The translations under genes were made by a program, and so were the position numbers. From Streptomyces humi (lineage in GTDB: Bacteria > Actinomycetota > Actinomycetes > Streptomycetales > Streptomycetaceae), in the NCBI RefSeq assembly GCF_001005085.2, contig NZ_LBMU02000073.1, forward strand, positions 1 through 64,000: a stretch of 64,000 nucleotides of DNA, given 5' to 3'. The notes beneath the pieces are model-generated. The model made no database searches and was not told where the DNA came from. It worked only from the letters and a program-made list of their open reading frames with translations. Positions 50,022 through 58,229 of the stretch are shown here, piece by piece (position 1 is the stretch's first letter; every line of letters begins with the position of its first letter).

Positions 50022-52925
50022 GTGGTGGAACTGCGTCTTCTCGGTCCGGTGGAACTCTCCGTACAGGGCCGGACCATCGAGGTCGGACCACCGCAGCGGC
50101 GTACCGTGCTCGCCGCGCTGGCGGTGGATTCCGGCCGGCCCGTACCGGTCGACGTGCTGATCATGAGGGTCTGGGGCGCCGAGGCACCGGACGGGGCGCG
50201 GCGCGCGCTGCACGCCCACGTGGCCAGGCTGCGCCGGCTGTGCGAGCGGACCGCCGCGGCCGGGGAGCCCCCGCTGCACCTGGTGCGCCGCTCGGGCGGA
50301 TACCTGCTGGAGGCCCTTCCGGAGCAGGTGGACGTCCACCGGTTCCGGCAGCTGGCCGACCGGGCCCGGGAGGCGGGGCGGCCCGACGGGGAACGGGCGG
50401 CGCTGCTGCGCGAGACGCTGGGGGTGTGGCGCGGTGAACCGCTGGCCGGCCTGAGCGGGCCGTGGGTGGCGCGGGTGCGCGAGGCGTGGCGTCGGCAGCA
50501 CGTGGACGCCGCCGTGGCCTGGGCGCACGCCGAGTCGCGGGTCAGCGACCCCGTCTCCGTGATCGGTCCGCTCACCGAACTCCTGGACGAGTACCCGCTG
50601 GTGGAGCCGTTGGCCGAGGCACTGATGCGGGCGCTGCGGGCCGCCGGGCGCGGTGCCGAGGCCCTGGACGCCTACGCGGCCGTCCGCAGACGACTGGCCG
50701 AGGAGCTGGGTGTCGACCCCGGTACGGAACTACGGAAGATCCACGAGGCGATCCTGCGGGGAGGGTCCGCCGAACCCGTCGTACCGGCGCTGTCCAGGAG
50801 CCCGGAGCGGGCCGCTCCCCCGGCGCGGCCGCCATCCGGTGCGGTCGCCTGGCCGGGCGCCCTTCCCGGTCAGCTCCCCATGGGCGTACAGGGTTTCACC
50901 GGGCGGGACCATGAACTCGCCGAGCTGGAGGACATCTTCGCCGCCGCGGCGGACCAGCCGTCCGCGGTGGTGATCACGGCGGTGTCGGGCACGGCCGGGG
51001 TGGGCAAGACCGCGCTGGCCCTGCACTGGGCGCGCCGCGCCCAGCATGCCTTTCCCGACGGCCAGTTGTTCGTGAACCTGCGCGGGTTCGCGCCCGGCGG
51101 CTCGGTGATGGGCCCGGCGGAGGCGGTACGCGGGTTCCTCGACGCCCTGGGGGTGCCGCCCGCCCGGATCCCGGTCGGCCTGGAGGCCCAAGTGGGCCTT
51201 TACCGCAGTCTTCTGACGGGGCGCCGGGTACTCGTGGTGCTGGACAACGTGCGCGACGCCGAGCAGGTGCGTCCGCTGCTGCCGGGGGCCCCGGGCTGTC
51301 TGGCGCTGATCACCAGCCGGCGGTCGCTGACCGGGCTGGTCGCCACCGAGGGGGCACGGCTGGTGACCCTCGGTCTGCTCGATCCCCGCGAGGCACAGGA
51401 GTTGCTGGTCGCCCGGCTCGGCGCGCACCGGGTCACGGCCGATCCGGACGCCGTGCGGGAGATCATCGGCCGGTGCGCGGGGCTGCCCCTGGCGCTGGCG
51501 ATCGTCGCCGCGCGGGCCGCCGCCCAGCCGGACCTGCCGCTGGCGGCTCTCGCCGCGGAACTGCGCCGCGCCGACGGACGGCTGGACGCGCTCGACGGCG
51601 GGGAGGCCAGCAGCGAGGTACGGGCGGTGTTCTCCTGGTCGTACCAGGCGCTCGACCCGGGGACCGCCCGGCTCTTCCGATTACTGGCGCTGCATCCCGG
51701 GCCGAGCGCCGCGCTCCCCGCGATCGCCGCCCTGGCCGGCCTGCCGGCCGCCCGCGCCGGGGCCCTGGTGCGGGATCTGGTCCGCGGCCATCTGCTCACC
51801 GAACAGCCCGCGGGCCGCTACGCCTTCCACGACCTGCTGCGCGCCTACGCCGCCGAACTCGTCGCCGCGCACGACGACGAGGAGGCCCGGCGGAGCGCCG
51901 CGCGCCGGGTGTACGACCATTACCTGCGCACCGCCCGCCGGGCGGACGCCCTGGTGACCCCACGTGCCGAACCGGCCCCGCGGCCGGACGCCCAGGACGG
52001 CGCCCCGGCCGAGGAGTTGTCCGGGCACCGGCAGGCGCAGGCGTGGTTCGCGGCCGAACGTCCGGTCCTGCTCGCCGCCGTGGAACAGGCACGCGAGACG
52101 GGTTTCCCCGGCCACAGCTGGCGGCTCGCCTCGGCGCTGACGACCTACCTCGACCGGCACGGCCACTGGCGCGCGTTGTCGGCCGCGCACACCACGGCGC
52201 TGGCCGCCGCCCGGCGCGGCGGTGACGCCGTCGGGCAGGCCGAGGCCCTGCGCGGACTCGGGCTCGCCGCCGACCGGCTGGACCGCCCCGACGAGGCCCG
52301 CGCCCACTACCTGGGCGCGCTGGACCTGTTCGGCGAGGCCGGCAGCCACGCCGGGCAGGCCCGTATCCACCAGCACCTGTCCCGGATGTCCGAGGCGCAG
52401 GGCCGGCACCGGCAGGCGCTCGGCCACGCCCATGACAGCCTCGCCCACCACCGGGCCGCCGGCGACCTGGCCGGGCAGTCCGCGGCGCTGAACCACATCG
52501 GCTGGATCCTCGCCCAGCTCGGTGACCACCAGGAGGCCCTGGCACACTGCCGGCAGGCCCTCGAACCGGCCCGGCGGACGGGCGACCTCAACGGACAGGC
52601 CCACATCCAGGACAGCCTCGGCTACATCCACCACCGGCTGGGCCGGCACGCCGAGGCCCTGGACCACTACGAGCAGGCCGTCGTGCTGTTCCACCAGACC
52701 GGCGACCGGCACGGCGAGGCCGCGGCCCTGCTCCCTCTCGGCGACCTCCACGACACCGCCGGACGTCCGCTGCCCGCGCGCACGGCATGGGTCCGGGCGC
52801 TGGCCCTCACCACCGAACTCGGGGTCCCCGAGCTGGATCCGCTGCGGGTACGCCTCCGGGAACGGCTCGATGCCGACGCCGCCCGGACTTCCGCCGCGCA
52901 GCGCCCGCGGCCCGCACCGGCCTGA
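50022..52925 (+). CDS. SARP/AfsR-type regulator with NB-ARC and TPR domains
   Basis: A ~967-residue activator: an OmpR-like winged helix (LRLLGPVELSVQGR), a bacterial transcriptional activation domain (VDVHRFRQLADRARE, EALDAYAAVRRRLAEELGVDPG), an NB-ARC ATPase (Walker A GTAGVGKTAL, LALITSRRSLTGL, GLPLAL) and C-terminal tetratricopeptide repeats. This is the large AfsR layout, which activates secondary-metabolite genes. GGGGAG with a 10-nt spacer favours this GTG; GTG at 50013 or 49989 is possible. The nearby NRPS operon is a plausible but unproven target, since unrelated genes lie between. Confidence 0.87.
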   Translation: MVELRLLGPVELSVQGRTIEVGPPQRRTVLAALAVDSGRPVPVDVLIMRVWGAEAPDGARRALHAHVARLRRLCERTAAAGEPPLHLVRRSGGYLLEALPEQVDVHRFRQLADRAREAGRPDGERAALLRETLGVWRGEPLAGLSGPWVARVREAWRRQHVDAAVAWAHAESRVSDPVSVIGPLTELLDEYPLVEPLAEALMRALRAAGRGAEALDAYAAVRRRLAEELGVDPGTELRKIHEAILRGGSAEPVVPALSRSPERAAPPARPPSGAVAWPGALPGQLPMGVQGFTGRDHELAELEDIFAAAADQPSAVVITAVSGTAGVGKTALALHWARRAQHAFPDGQLFVNLRGFAPGGSVMGPAEAVRGFLDALGVPPARIPVGLEAQVGLYRSLLTGRRVLVVLDNVRDAEQVRPLLPGAPGCLALITSRRSLTGLVATEGARLVTLGLLDPREAQELLVARLGAHRVTADPDAVREIIGRCAGLPLALAIVAARAAAQPDLPLAALAAELRRADGRLDALDGGEASSEVRAVFSWSYQALDPGTARLFRLLALHPGPSAALPAIAALAGLPAARAGALVRDLVRGHLLTEQPAGRYAFHDLLRAYAAELVAAHDDEEARRSAARRVYDHYLRTARRADALVTPRAEPAPRPDAQDGAPAEELSGHRQAQAWFAAERPVLLAAVEQARETGFPGHSWRLASALTTYLDRHGHWRALSAAHTTALAAARRGGDAVGQAEALRGLGLAADRLDRPDEARAHYLGALDLFGEAGSHAGQARIHQHLSRMSEAQGRHRQALGHAHDSLAHHRAAGDLAGQSAALNHIGWILAQLGDHQEALAHCRQALEPARRTGDLNGQAHIQDSLGYIHHRLGRHAEALDHYEQAVVLFHQTGDRHGEAAALLPLGDLHDTAGRPLPARTAWVRALALTTELGVPELDPLRVRLRERLDADAARTSAAQRPRPAPA

Positions 52926-52983
52926 CCCGGTACCGGCCGCCCCACCACCCACGGACGACACGACGGGGGTCCGGAGCCGGACC

Positions 52984-54042
52984 TCAGCGGTAGCGGAGCA
53001 GCAGCATGGCGGCGTCGTCCTGGAGGGGGCCGTCGACGTGCTGGAGCAGGTCCTGGCGCAGGGTCTCCAGGGCGGTCTCGGGGTCGTGCTCCTTCAGCAG
53101 GTGGGCGCGTTCGGCGAGGGGGTAGAAACGGCCGCCGCGGTCGCGGGCCTCGATGATCCCGTCGGTGTACAGCAGCAGTTGGTCACCGGGGCGGAAGCTC
53201 TCCCGGTACGGCTGCGGCCGCTCGGTGCCGTGGGCGCCGAGGCCGAGCGGCAGCGCGTAGGTCCCCGGTTCGGGCAGGTCGACCGTGCCGTCGTCGCGGA
53301 CCAGCATCGGCGCGGGATGGCCGAAGTTCAGGAAGGTCACCTGGTGGGCGCTCACCTCGGCGAGGACGGCGGTGACGAAGCGCTCGCCGTCCAGCTGCCG
53401 GTCGACGGAGCGGGCCAGTCTGCCGCCGACCTCCTCCAGGCCCGCCTCGTCGAGGGCCGCCTCGCGGAACGCCCCGAGGACCAGCGCCGCCGTCTCCACC
53501 GCCTCCAGCCCCTTGCCCTGGACGTCCCCGACGATCACCCGTACGCCCTGCGGCGCGGCGACCACCTCGTACAGGTCGCCGCCGATCCGGGCCTCGGCCA
53601 CGGCGGACGTGTAGGAGACGGCCGCCCGCAGCCGGCCGGCGAGCTTCGGCACGGGCTTGAGCAGGACCCGCTGCGCGGCCTCGGCGATCGACCGGACGCT
53701 CTCCAGTTCGGCCTCCCGCCTGCGGCGCATGGACACGGCCACCAGGCCGGCGACGGTGACCCCCACGACCGAGCCGAGGGCCATGGCGCCGCGCCGCATG
53801 TTGGTCAGGTCGTCGACCCAGCCCAGTGCGAGGCACAGCAGCAGGGAGAGCGCGCCGACGCACGCGGTGCGCTTCCAGCCGCCCACGAGCGGGGCGAAGG
53901 CGGGGCCCACCGACACCAGCGGCAGGAAACCCAGCGACGGACCGGCCACCACGTCCGCGACGGCGACCGCGCCCATCACAGCGAAGGGCAGTACGGACAA
54001 CACCCGCTGCTGCCGGGTGTGTTGACGGCTCTGTACGGACAC
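52984..54042 (-). CDS. SpoIIE-type PP2C phosphatase with N-terminal membrane domain
   Basis: A 352-residue protein: three to four membrane segments in the first ~110 residues (VLPFAVMGAVAVADVV, CVGALSLLLCLALGW, SVVGVTVAGLVAVSM), a linking helix, and a C-terminal SpoIIE/RsbU phosphatase domain with GGDLYEVV, VGDVQGKG and YTDGIIEAR supplying the metal Asp residues. Known proteins of this type dephosphorylate anti-anti-sigma factors. GGAGGGG lies 9 nt before the GTG. No anti-sigma genes are near, so its partner is elsewhere. Confidence 0.87.
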   Translation of the reverse strand: MSVQSRQHTRQQRVLSVLPFAVMGAVAVADVVAGPSLGFLPLVSVGPAFAPLVGGWKRTACVGALSLLLCLALGWVDDLTNMRRGAMALGSVVGVTVAGLVAVSMRRRREAELESVRSIAEAAQRVLLKPVPKLAGRLRAAVSYTSAVAEARIGGDLYEVVAAPQGVRVIVGDVQGKGLEAVETAALVLGAFREAALDEAGLEEVGGRLARSVDRQLDGERFVTAVLAEVSAHQVTFLNFGHPAPMLVRDDGTVDLPEPGTYALPLGLGAHGTERPQPYRESFRPGDQLLLYTDGIIEARDRGGRFYPLAERAHLLKEHDPETALETLRQDLLQHVDGPLQDDAAMLLLRYR

Positions 54043-54182
54043 GTCCCCGGACCCCCTCCCCGCGCGACCCGACCGGCACGGCGCATCATCGCAGACGTAC
54101 CCGCTGTTGTCCGTGAATAGACGACAGGTCCGCCGGTACGGCGTCGCCCTGGTGCGAACCGGACGCGCGTGCGGCGCGCGGG

Positions 54183-54782
54183 TCAGCGCCCGTCGCCCCG
54201 CGAGCGGCCGCGGGACGGGCGGGGGGCGCGGCGGGGGCGCCGGGCGGGCGCGGCGTCGGCCGGCCCGGCGGCCAGGGACGAGAAGCCACCCGGGATGCCC
54301 GGCCGCGCGGGCGCCGGCGCCTCGGCCGCGGTCCGCTCGGCAGCCGGCCGCCCGGCAGCCGGTCGCTCGGAGGTACGGCTCGGGCGCTGGGCGCGGGCCA
54401 GGACACTGATGTGAGGAAGCACCCGGGCGCACGCCTCGCAGATCTCCTCGAGCGTCCAGACGCGGCCGACGGCCGGATCGTGCTGGAGGACGAGCACCAC
54501 GGCGCCTGCGCACTGCGTCCTGGTGTCCGGGTGCGCCTCGCACTGCTGCGCGCCGCAGTGGCAGCGCGCGTTGGCACGGACGGTGGCCGCCCTGGCGTGC
54601 GCGGCCGCGTGCCCGGCGGCGAACGCGCGCAGCGCCGCCAGGTCCTTGGAGCGCGGCGGCATCCGGCAGGCCGTGGTGCTACAGGTGACGGTGGCCGTCC
54701 GGTCGGCGTGTCCGGTCAGCCGGACCGTCCAGACCCGCCCGGGGACGCGCTCCGTGGGTGATTCGCTGTACGCAGTCGTCAC
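54183..54782 (-). CDS. Cys-rich hypothetical protein
   Basis: A 199-residue protein. About residues 30-125 hold spaced Cys and His (CSTTACRMPP, CHCGAQQCEAHPDTRTQC, EEICEACARVLPH) that could bind zinc; the last ~70 residues are Pro/Ala/Arg-rich and probably disordered. The GTG start has only a weak ribosome binding site; a -10-like CATAGT lies ~45 nt upstream. I do not recognise the family beyond its resemblance to Streptomyces-only proteins. The 248-bp region upstream holds no gene. Confidence 0.6.
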   Translation of the reverse strand: MTTAYSESPTERVPGRVWTVRLTGHADRTATVTCSTTACRMPPRSKDLAALRAFAAGHAAAHARAATVRANARCHCGAQQCEAHPDTRTQCAGAVVLVLQHDPAVGRVWTLEEICEACARVLPHISVLARAQRPSRTSERPAAGRPAAERTAAEAPAPARPGIPGGFSSLAAGPADAAPARRPRRAPRPSRGRSRGDGR

Positions 54783-55030
54783 GTGCGTCCGTTCTGATTG
54801 ATCGACAAAGGCCCTCTACTATGTGCTACCCGTCTCGGCGAAGGACAGCACGTTTCCACGGTGATCGGTTCCGGGAGCGGTGCGCCGACCGCCCACTCCT
54901 GCGGGTGATTGCCGGGACCTGGTCGCGTGGAGTCCGCCTGCGACGGGCCGCCGGCCGTTCCCCCTGAAGAGGTACGCCCTGAGCTTCGGCAGGTGTTCCG
55001 AGGACAGTATCGAGCACCGGCGGGGCGGTG

Positions 55031-55960
55031 TCAGGGTCGGGGGCCGTCCAGGAGCACCACCTGCACCAGGTACGGCAGCACCTCGTGGACGTGCGGGTCC
55101 TGGTCCGGGAGTACCGCGACGGGGGTCAGTCCCTGGGCGCGCAGGGCGTCGAGCGGCCGGGACCAGTGCACGGGGGCGGGCGGTACGGGCCCGGCGGGGC
55201 GGAGTTCCCGGTCCGGGCCGAGCGGGGGCAGGGTGCGCGGGCCGCCGCCCTCGGGGGCGGTCAGGGAGCGCAGGGCACGGGCGGTGGCCCGGCGGACGGC
55301 CTCGGTGCGGGTGGCGCCGGTGGCCAGGACCGTGCCGGGGCGGGGGGCCACCCGGATCGCGCAGGCGGGCAGGGAGAGCAGCGCGGACAGGTCGTGCGCG
55401 ACGGGCTCGCCCGCCGTGTACAGCGACCGTGTGGCGCCCGTGGCGCCGGTCCCGCAGCCGTCGACGGAACATCGGCCGTCACACCTGCCCGTGAGGCACA
55501 AGCGCGGCACGCGGGTGCCCGGTTCGGTGAGGCGCCGGGCCAGCAGCGCCTCGCAGTGCGCGGTCATGCCCGCCTCCAGGGCGCCCACCCAGGTGAGGCC
55601 CGCCGCCACCCCCACCTGGGCGGGCCCGGAGGGGCCGGCGAGCCGGCCCGCGGGCACCCGGCGCAGGGTGCCCGTGTCCAGGTCCAGGCCCCACACGGCG
55701 GACCGCCCGGGGACGCCGCCGGGACGGGCCGGGCCGGTCAGGTGCGCGGCCAGCGCCGCCAGCAGCGCGGTCACGTCCTCCTCGTCCCGTCCGCCGGTGC
55801 GGTCCCCGGTCCCGCCGCCCCCGGCGACGGGGTACGGCAGCAGGGCCGCCGCCCGCGCCACCAGTTCCCCGGCGTCCGCCGCCGCGCCCGCCGCCCGGGA
55901 CACGAAGGCGGCCCGGGCCTCCTCCTCGGTGGGAGGGTGGGTGAACTCCTCGGTCGTCAT
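55031..55960 (-). CDS. Hypothetical protein with YcaO-like features
   Basis: A 309-residue protein downstream of the NRPS-MFS-dimethylargininase operon, separated by 130 bp. GLTWVGALEAGMTAHCEALLARRL and the C-terminal GLTPVAVLPDQDPHVHEVLPYLVQVVLLDG recall the family of YcaO cyclodehydratases, but the ATP-binding residues are not clear. A Cys cluster (CLTGRCDGRCSVDGCG) could bind metal. The assignment is weak; a peptide-modifying or standalone function is equally possible. GGAGAGG precedes the ATG. Confidence 0.45.
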   Translation of the reverse strand: MTTEEFTHPPTEEEARAAFVSRAAGAAADAGELVARAAALLPYPVAGGGGTGDRTGGRDEEDVTALLAALAAHLTGPARPGGVPGRSAVWGLDLDTGTLRRVPAGRLAGPSGPAQVGVAAGLTWVGALEAGMTAHCEALLARRLTEPGTRVPRLCLTGRCDGRCSVDGCGTGATGATRSLYTAGEPVAHDLSALLSLPACAIRVAPRPGTVLATGATRTEAVRRATARALRSLTAPEGGGPRTLPPLGPDRELRPAGPVPPAPVHWSRPLDALRAQGLTPVAVLPDQDPHVHEVLPYLVQVVLLDGPRP

Positions 55961-56090
55961 GCCTGGTCGTTTCCTCTCCGGGCTCCCCCGTCGGAGACCC
56001 TCGTCGGTCGATGAAACCCGGAGGCGATCTACAGCGGATGGACGCTCGATCCCGCCATCTGTCCGGTGGCCGGGCGGTGTTCGGCGCGGG

Positions 56091-56924
56091 TCAGTCGGGT
56101 GCGGGGCGGTCGCGGATCTCGAGGGTGCAGCACTTCACGCTGCCGCCGCCCTTGAGCAGTTCGGACAGGTCGAGGCCGACGGGTTCGAAGCCGCGCTCGC
56201 GCAGCCGCCTGGCCACGCCGTCGGCCGATTCGGGCAGGACGACGTGCCGGCCGTCGCTGACCGCGTTGAGGCCGAAGTGCTCCGCGTCCGCCTCGTCGAC
56301 CAGGATCGCGTCGGGGAACAGGCGCCGCAGGACGGCCCGGCTGTGCGGGGCGAAGGCGCCCGGGTAGTACATGATCTCGTCGTCGTCGAGGACGGTCAGG
56401 GCGGTGTCGAGGTGGTAGAAGCGCGGGTCCACCAGTTCCAGTCCGACGACGGTCCGGCCGAGGACCCGCTGGGCCTCGGCGTGGCTCGCGGGGGTGCTGC
56501 GGAAGCCCGTTCCGGCCAGCAGCCGGTCGCCCGCCAGCAGGAAGTCGCCCTCGCCCTCGTTGACGTGCACGGGGTCGTGCACCCGGTAGCCGCGGTCGCG
56601 GAACCACTCCAGGTAGGCCGGTCCCTCGGCGGCCCGCTCGACGTCGCGGAACCGGGCCCCGAGGACCGTGCCGTCCACCACCGTGGCGCCGTTCGCCGCG
56701 TACACCATGTCGGGGTAGCCGGGCAGCGGGTCGATGAGCTCGACGTGGTGGCCGAGCCGGCGGTGCAGGGCGAGGAGCTGTTCCCACTGGGTGACGGCGA
56801 GTCCGGTGTCCACCGGTTTGCCGGGGTCCATCCAGGGGTTGATCGAGTACGTCACGTCGAAGTGGGTCGGTCGGCACATCAGGTAGTGCCGGGGGCGGGC
56901 GGAACGCTGCGGACGGTGTTCCAT
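56091..56924 (-). CDS. ddaH: Dimethylargininase (DDAH) family hydrolase
   Basis: A 277-residue amidinotransferase-fold enzyme that hydrolyses N-methylated arginine, or in some relatives arginine, to citrulline plus an amine. The catalytic His is in FYHLDTALTVL and the nucleophilic Cys in GGGSVKCCTLE near the C-terminus; substrate-binding ANGATVVDG and NEGEGDFLLAG are present. The ATG with AAGGAG ~11 nt upstream is preferred to a GTG four codons earlier. It starts 15 bp after the MFS gene of the NRPS operon, so a role in supplying or tailoring a citrulline/arginine-type residue is likely. Confidence 0.85.
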   Translation of the reverse strand: MEHRPQRSARPRHYLMCRPTHFDVTYSINPWMDPGKPVDTGLAVTQWEQLLALHRRLGHHVELIDPLPGYPDMVYAANGATVVDGTVLGARFRDVERAAEGPAYLEWFRDRGYRVHDPVHVNEGEGDFLLAGDRLLAGTGFRSTPASHAEAQRVLGRTVVGLELVDPRFYHLDTALTVLDDDEIMYYPGAFAPHSRAVLRRLFPDAILVDEADAEHFGLNAVSDGRHVVLPESADGVARRLRERGFEPVGLDLSELLKGGGSVKCCTLEIRDRPAPD

Positions 56925-56939
56925 GACGGGCGTCACTCC

Positions 56940-58229
56940 TTACGACATCCGGGGCAGGTTACGGAGGGTGCGAAGAGGGCTCGCGAGCAGGACGAGGGCG
57001 GCGGTCAGCAGCACGGCCGACATGATCCAGATGGTGGGCCGGCTGCCGACGGCGCCGCCGAGCCAGCCGCCGAGCAGGGCGCCGACGGGGATCGCCCCGT
57101 AGTTGACGGTCGAGGCGCTCGCCCGGACCCGGCCGAGCAGGTGGGAGGGGCAGTACGTCTGGTAGAAGCCGGCGACGATGACGTTGCCCGCGACCACACC
57201 GCACACCGCCACGCCCCAGGCCAGGGCGCTCACCATGAGCGGCAACTGCCGCCCCGCGAAGGGCAGCAGGAAGATGAAGGGGGCCACGACCAGCATGCAC
57301 AGCAGCAGTCCGCGGGCGGTGCCGAACCAGCGGGCGACCCGGCCGGCGACGGCCGCCCCGGCCAGTCCGCCGACGCTCACGACGGCGAACACGGTGCCGA
57401 CGGCGCCCGGCTGGAGGCCGACGTCCCGGACGAGGAAGACGGTCTGTACGGCCTGGATGCCGTTGAGGGCCAGGTTGGCGAGGGCGCCGAAGCCCGCCAG
57501 CGTCCGCAGGTACGGGTCGCGGGCCACGAACCGGACGCCTTCGGCGATCTCCCGCCGCAGCGCCCTGCGCTCCCCCGGCTCCGGCGGTTGTTCCCGTACG
57601 TCGATACCGCCCAGGCAGAACGCGGAGACCAGGTAGGTCGCCGCGTCGAGGAACACACCGACGACCGTGCCGAAGGCCTGGGTGACCAGGCCCGCCACGC
57701 CGGGTCCCGCGACGTCCGCGGCCGATTCGGCGCCGTGCAGCTTGGCGTTGGCCTCCAGCATGTCGTCGTCGGCCACGAGAGCGGGCAGCAGCGCGGTGTA
57801 GGCGGTGCTGAAGAACACCTTCGCCGCGCCGGAGAGCAGGGCGACGAGCACGACCTGGGTGAGGGTGAGGACGCCCAGCCAGGCGGCCACCGGGACGCTG
57901 CCGAACAGGACCGTCAGTGCCAGGTCGCAGACCAGCATGACCCGGCGGCGCGGCCAGCGGTCCACCCAGGCGCCGGCCGGGAGCCCGACGAGCAGCCACG
58001 GTGTCCAGGCGGCGGCGGTCAGGACGCCCATCATGAACGGGGAGGCGTGCAGCACGACCACCGCGACCAGGGACAGCGACACGTGGCCGACCGCGGTGCC
58101 CAGGCCGCTCGTGGTCTCGCCGAGCCACAGCCTGCGGAAGTTCCGTTCGGCCCACAGGCCCCAGGGTCCGCGGGCGGGCCGTTCGTCCTCTCTCCCGGGC
58201 GCGGTGGGGCCCGCGTAGGCGCGGCTCAC
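56940..58229 (-). CDS. MFS exporter of the NRPS operon (EntS/MFS_3-like)
   Basis: A 429-residue major facilitator with 12 membrane segments of the EntS/macrolide-efflux type: FRRLWLGETTSGLGTAVGHVSL at the start, AGAWVDRWPRRRVML in the first loop, LLGRVRASASTVNYGAIPVGALLGG near the end. Its GTG overlaps the NRPS stop (GTGA), so it is coupled to the synthetase and most probably exports the peptide or gives self-protection. Confidence 0.87.
   Translation of the reverse strand: MSRAYAGPTAPGREDERPARGPWGLWAERNFRRLWLGETTSGLGTAVGHVSLSLVAVVVLHASPFMMGVLTAAAWTPWLLVGLPAGAWVDRWPRRRVMLVCDLALTVLFGSVPVAAWLGVLTLTQVVLVALLSGAAKVFFSTAYTALLPALVADDDMLEANAKLHGAESAADVAGPGVAGLVTQAFGTVVGVFLDAATYLVSAFCLGGIDVREQPPEPGERRALRREIAEGVRFVARDPYLRTLAGFGALANLALNGIQAVQTVFLVRDVGLQPGAVGTVFAVVSVGGLAGAAVAGRVARWFGTARGLLLCMLVVAPFIFLLPFAGRQLPLMVSALAWGVAVCGVVAGNVIVAGFYQTYCPSHLLGRVRASASTVNYGAIPVGALLGGWLGGAVGSRPTIWIMSAVLLTAALVLLASPLRTLRNLPRMS

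Noticed and set aside
54826..55017. Small minus-strand ORF before the YcaO-like gene end
   Set aside because: No ribosome binding site and no recognisable content; the region is better read as the upstream region of the Cys-rich protein gene.
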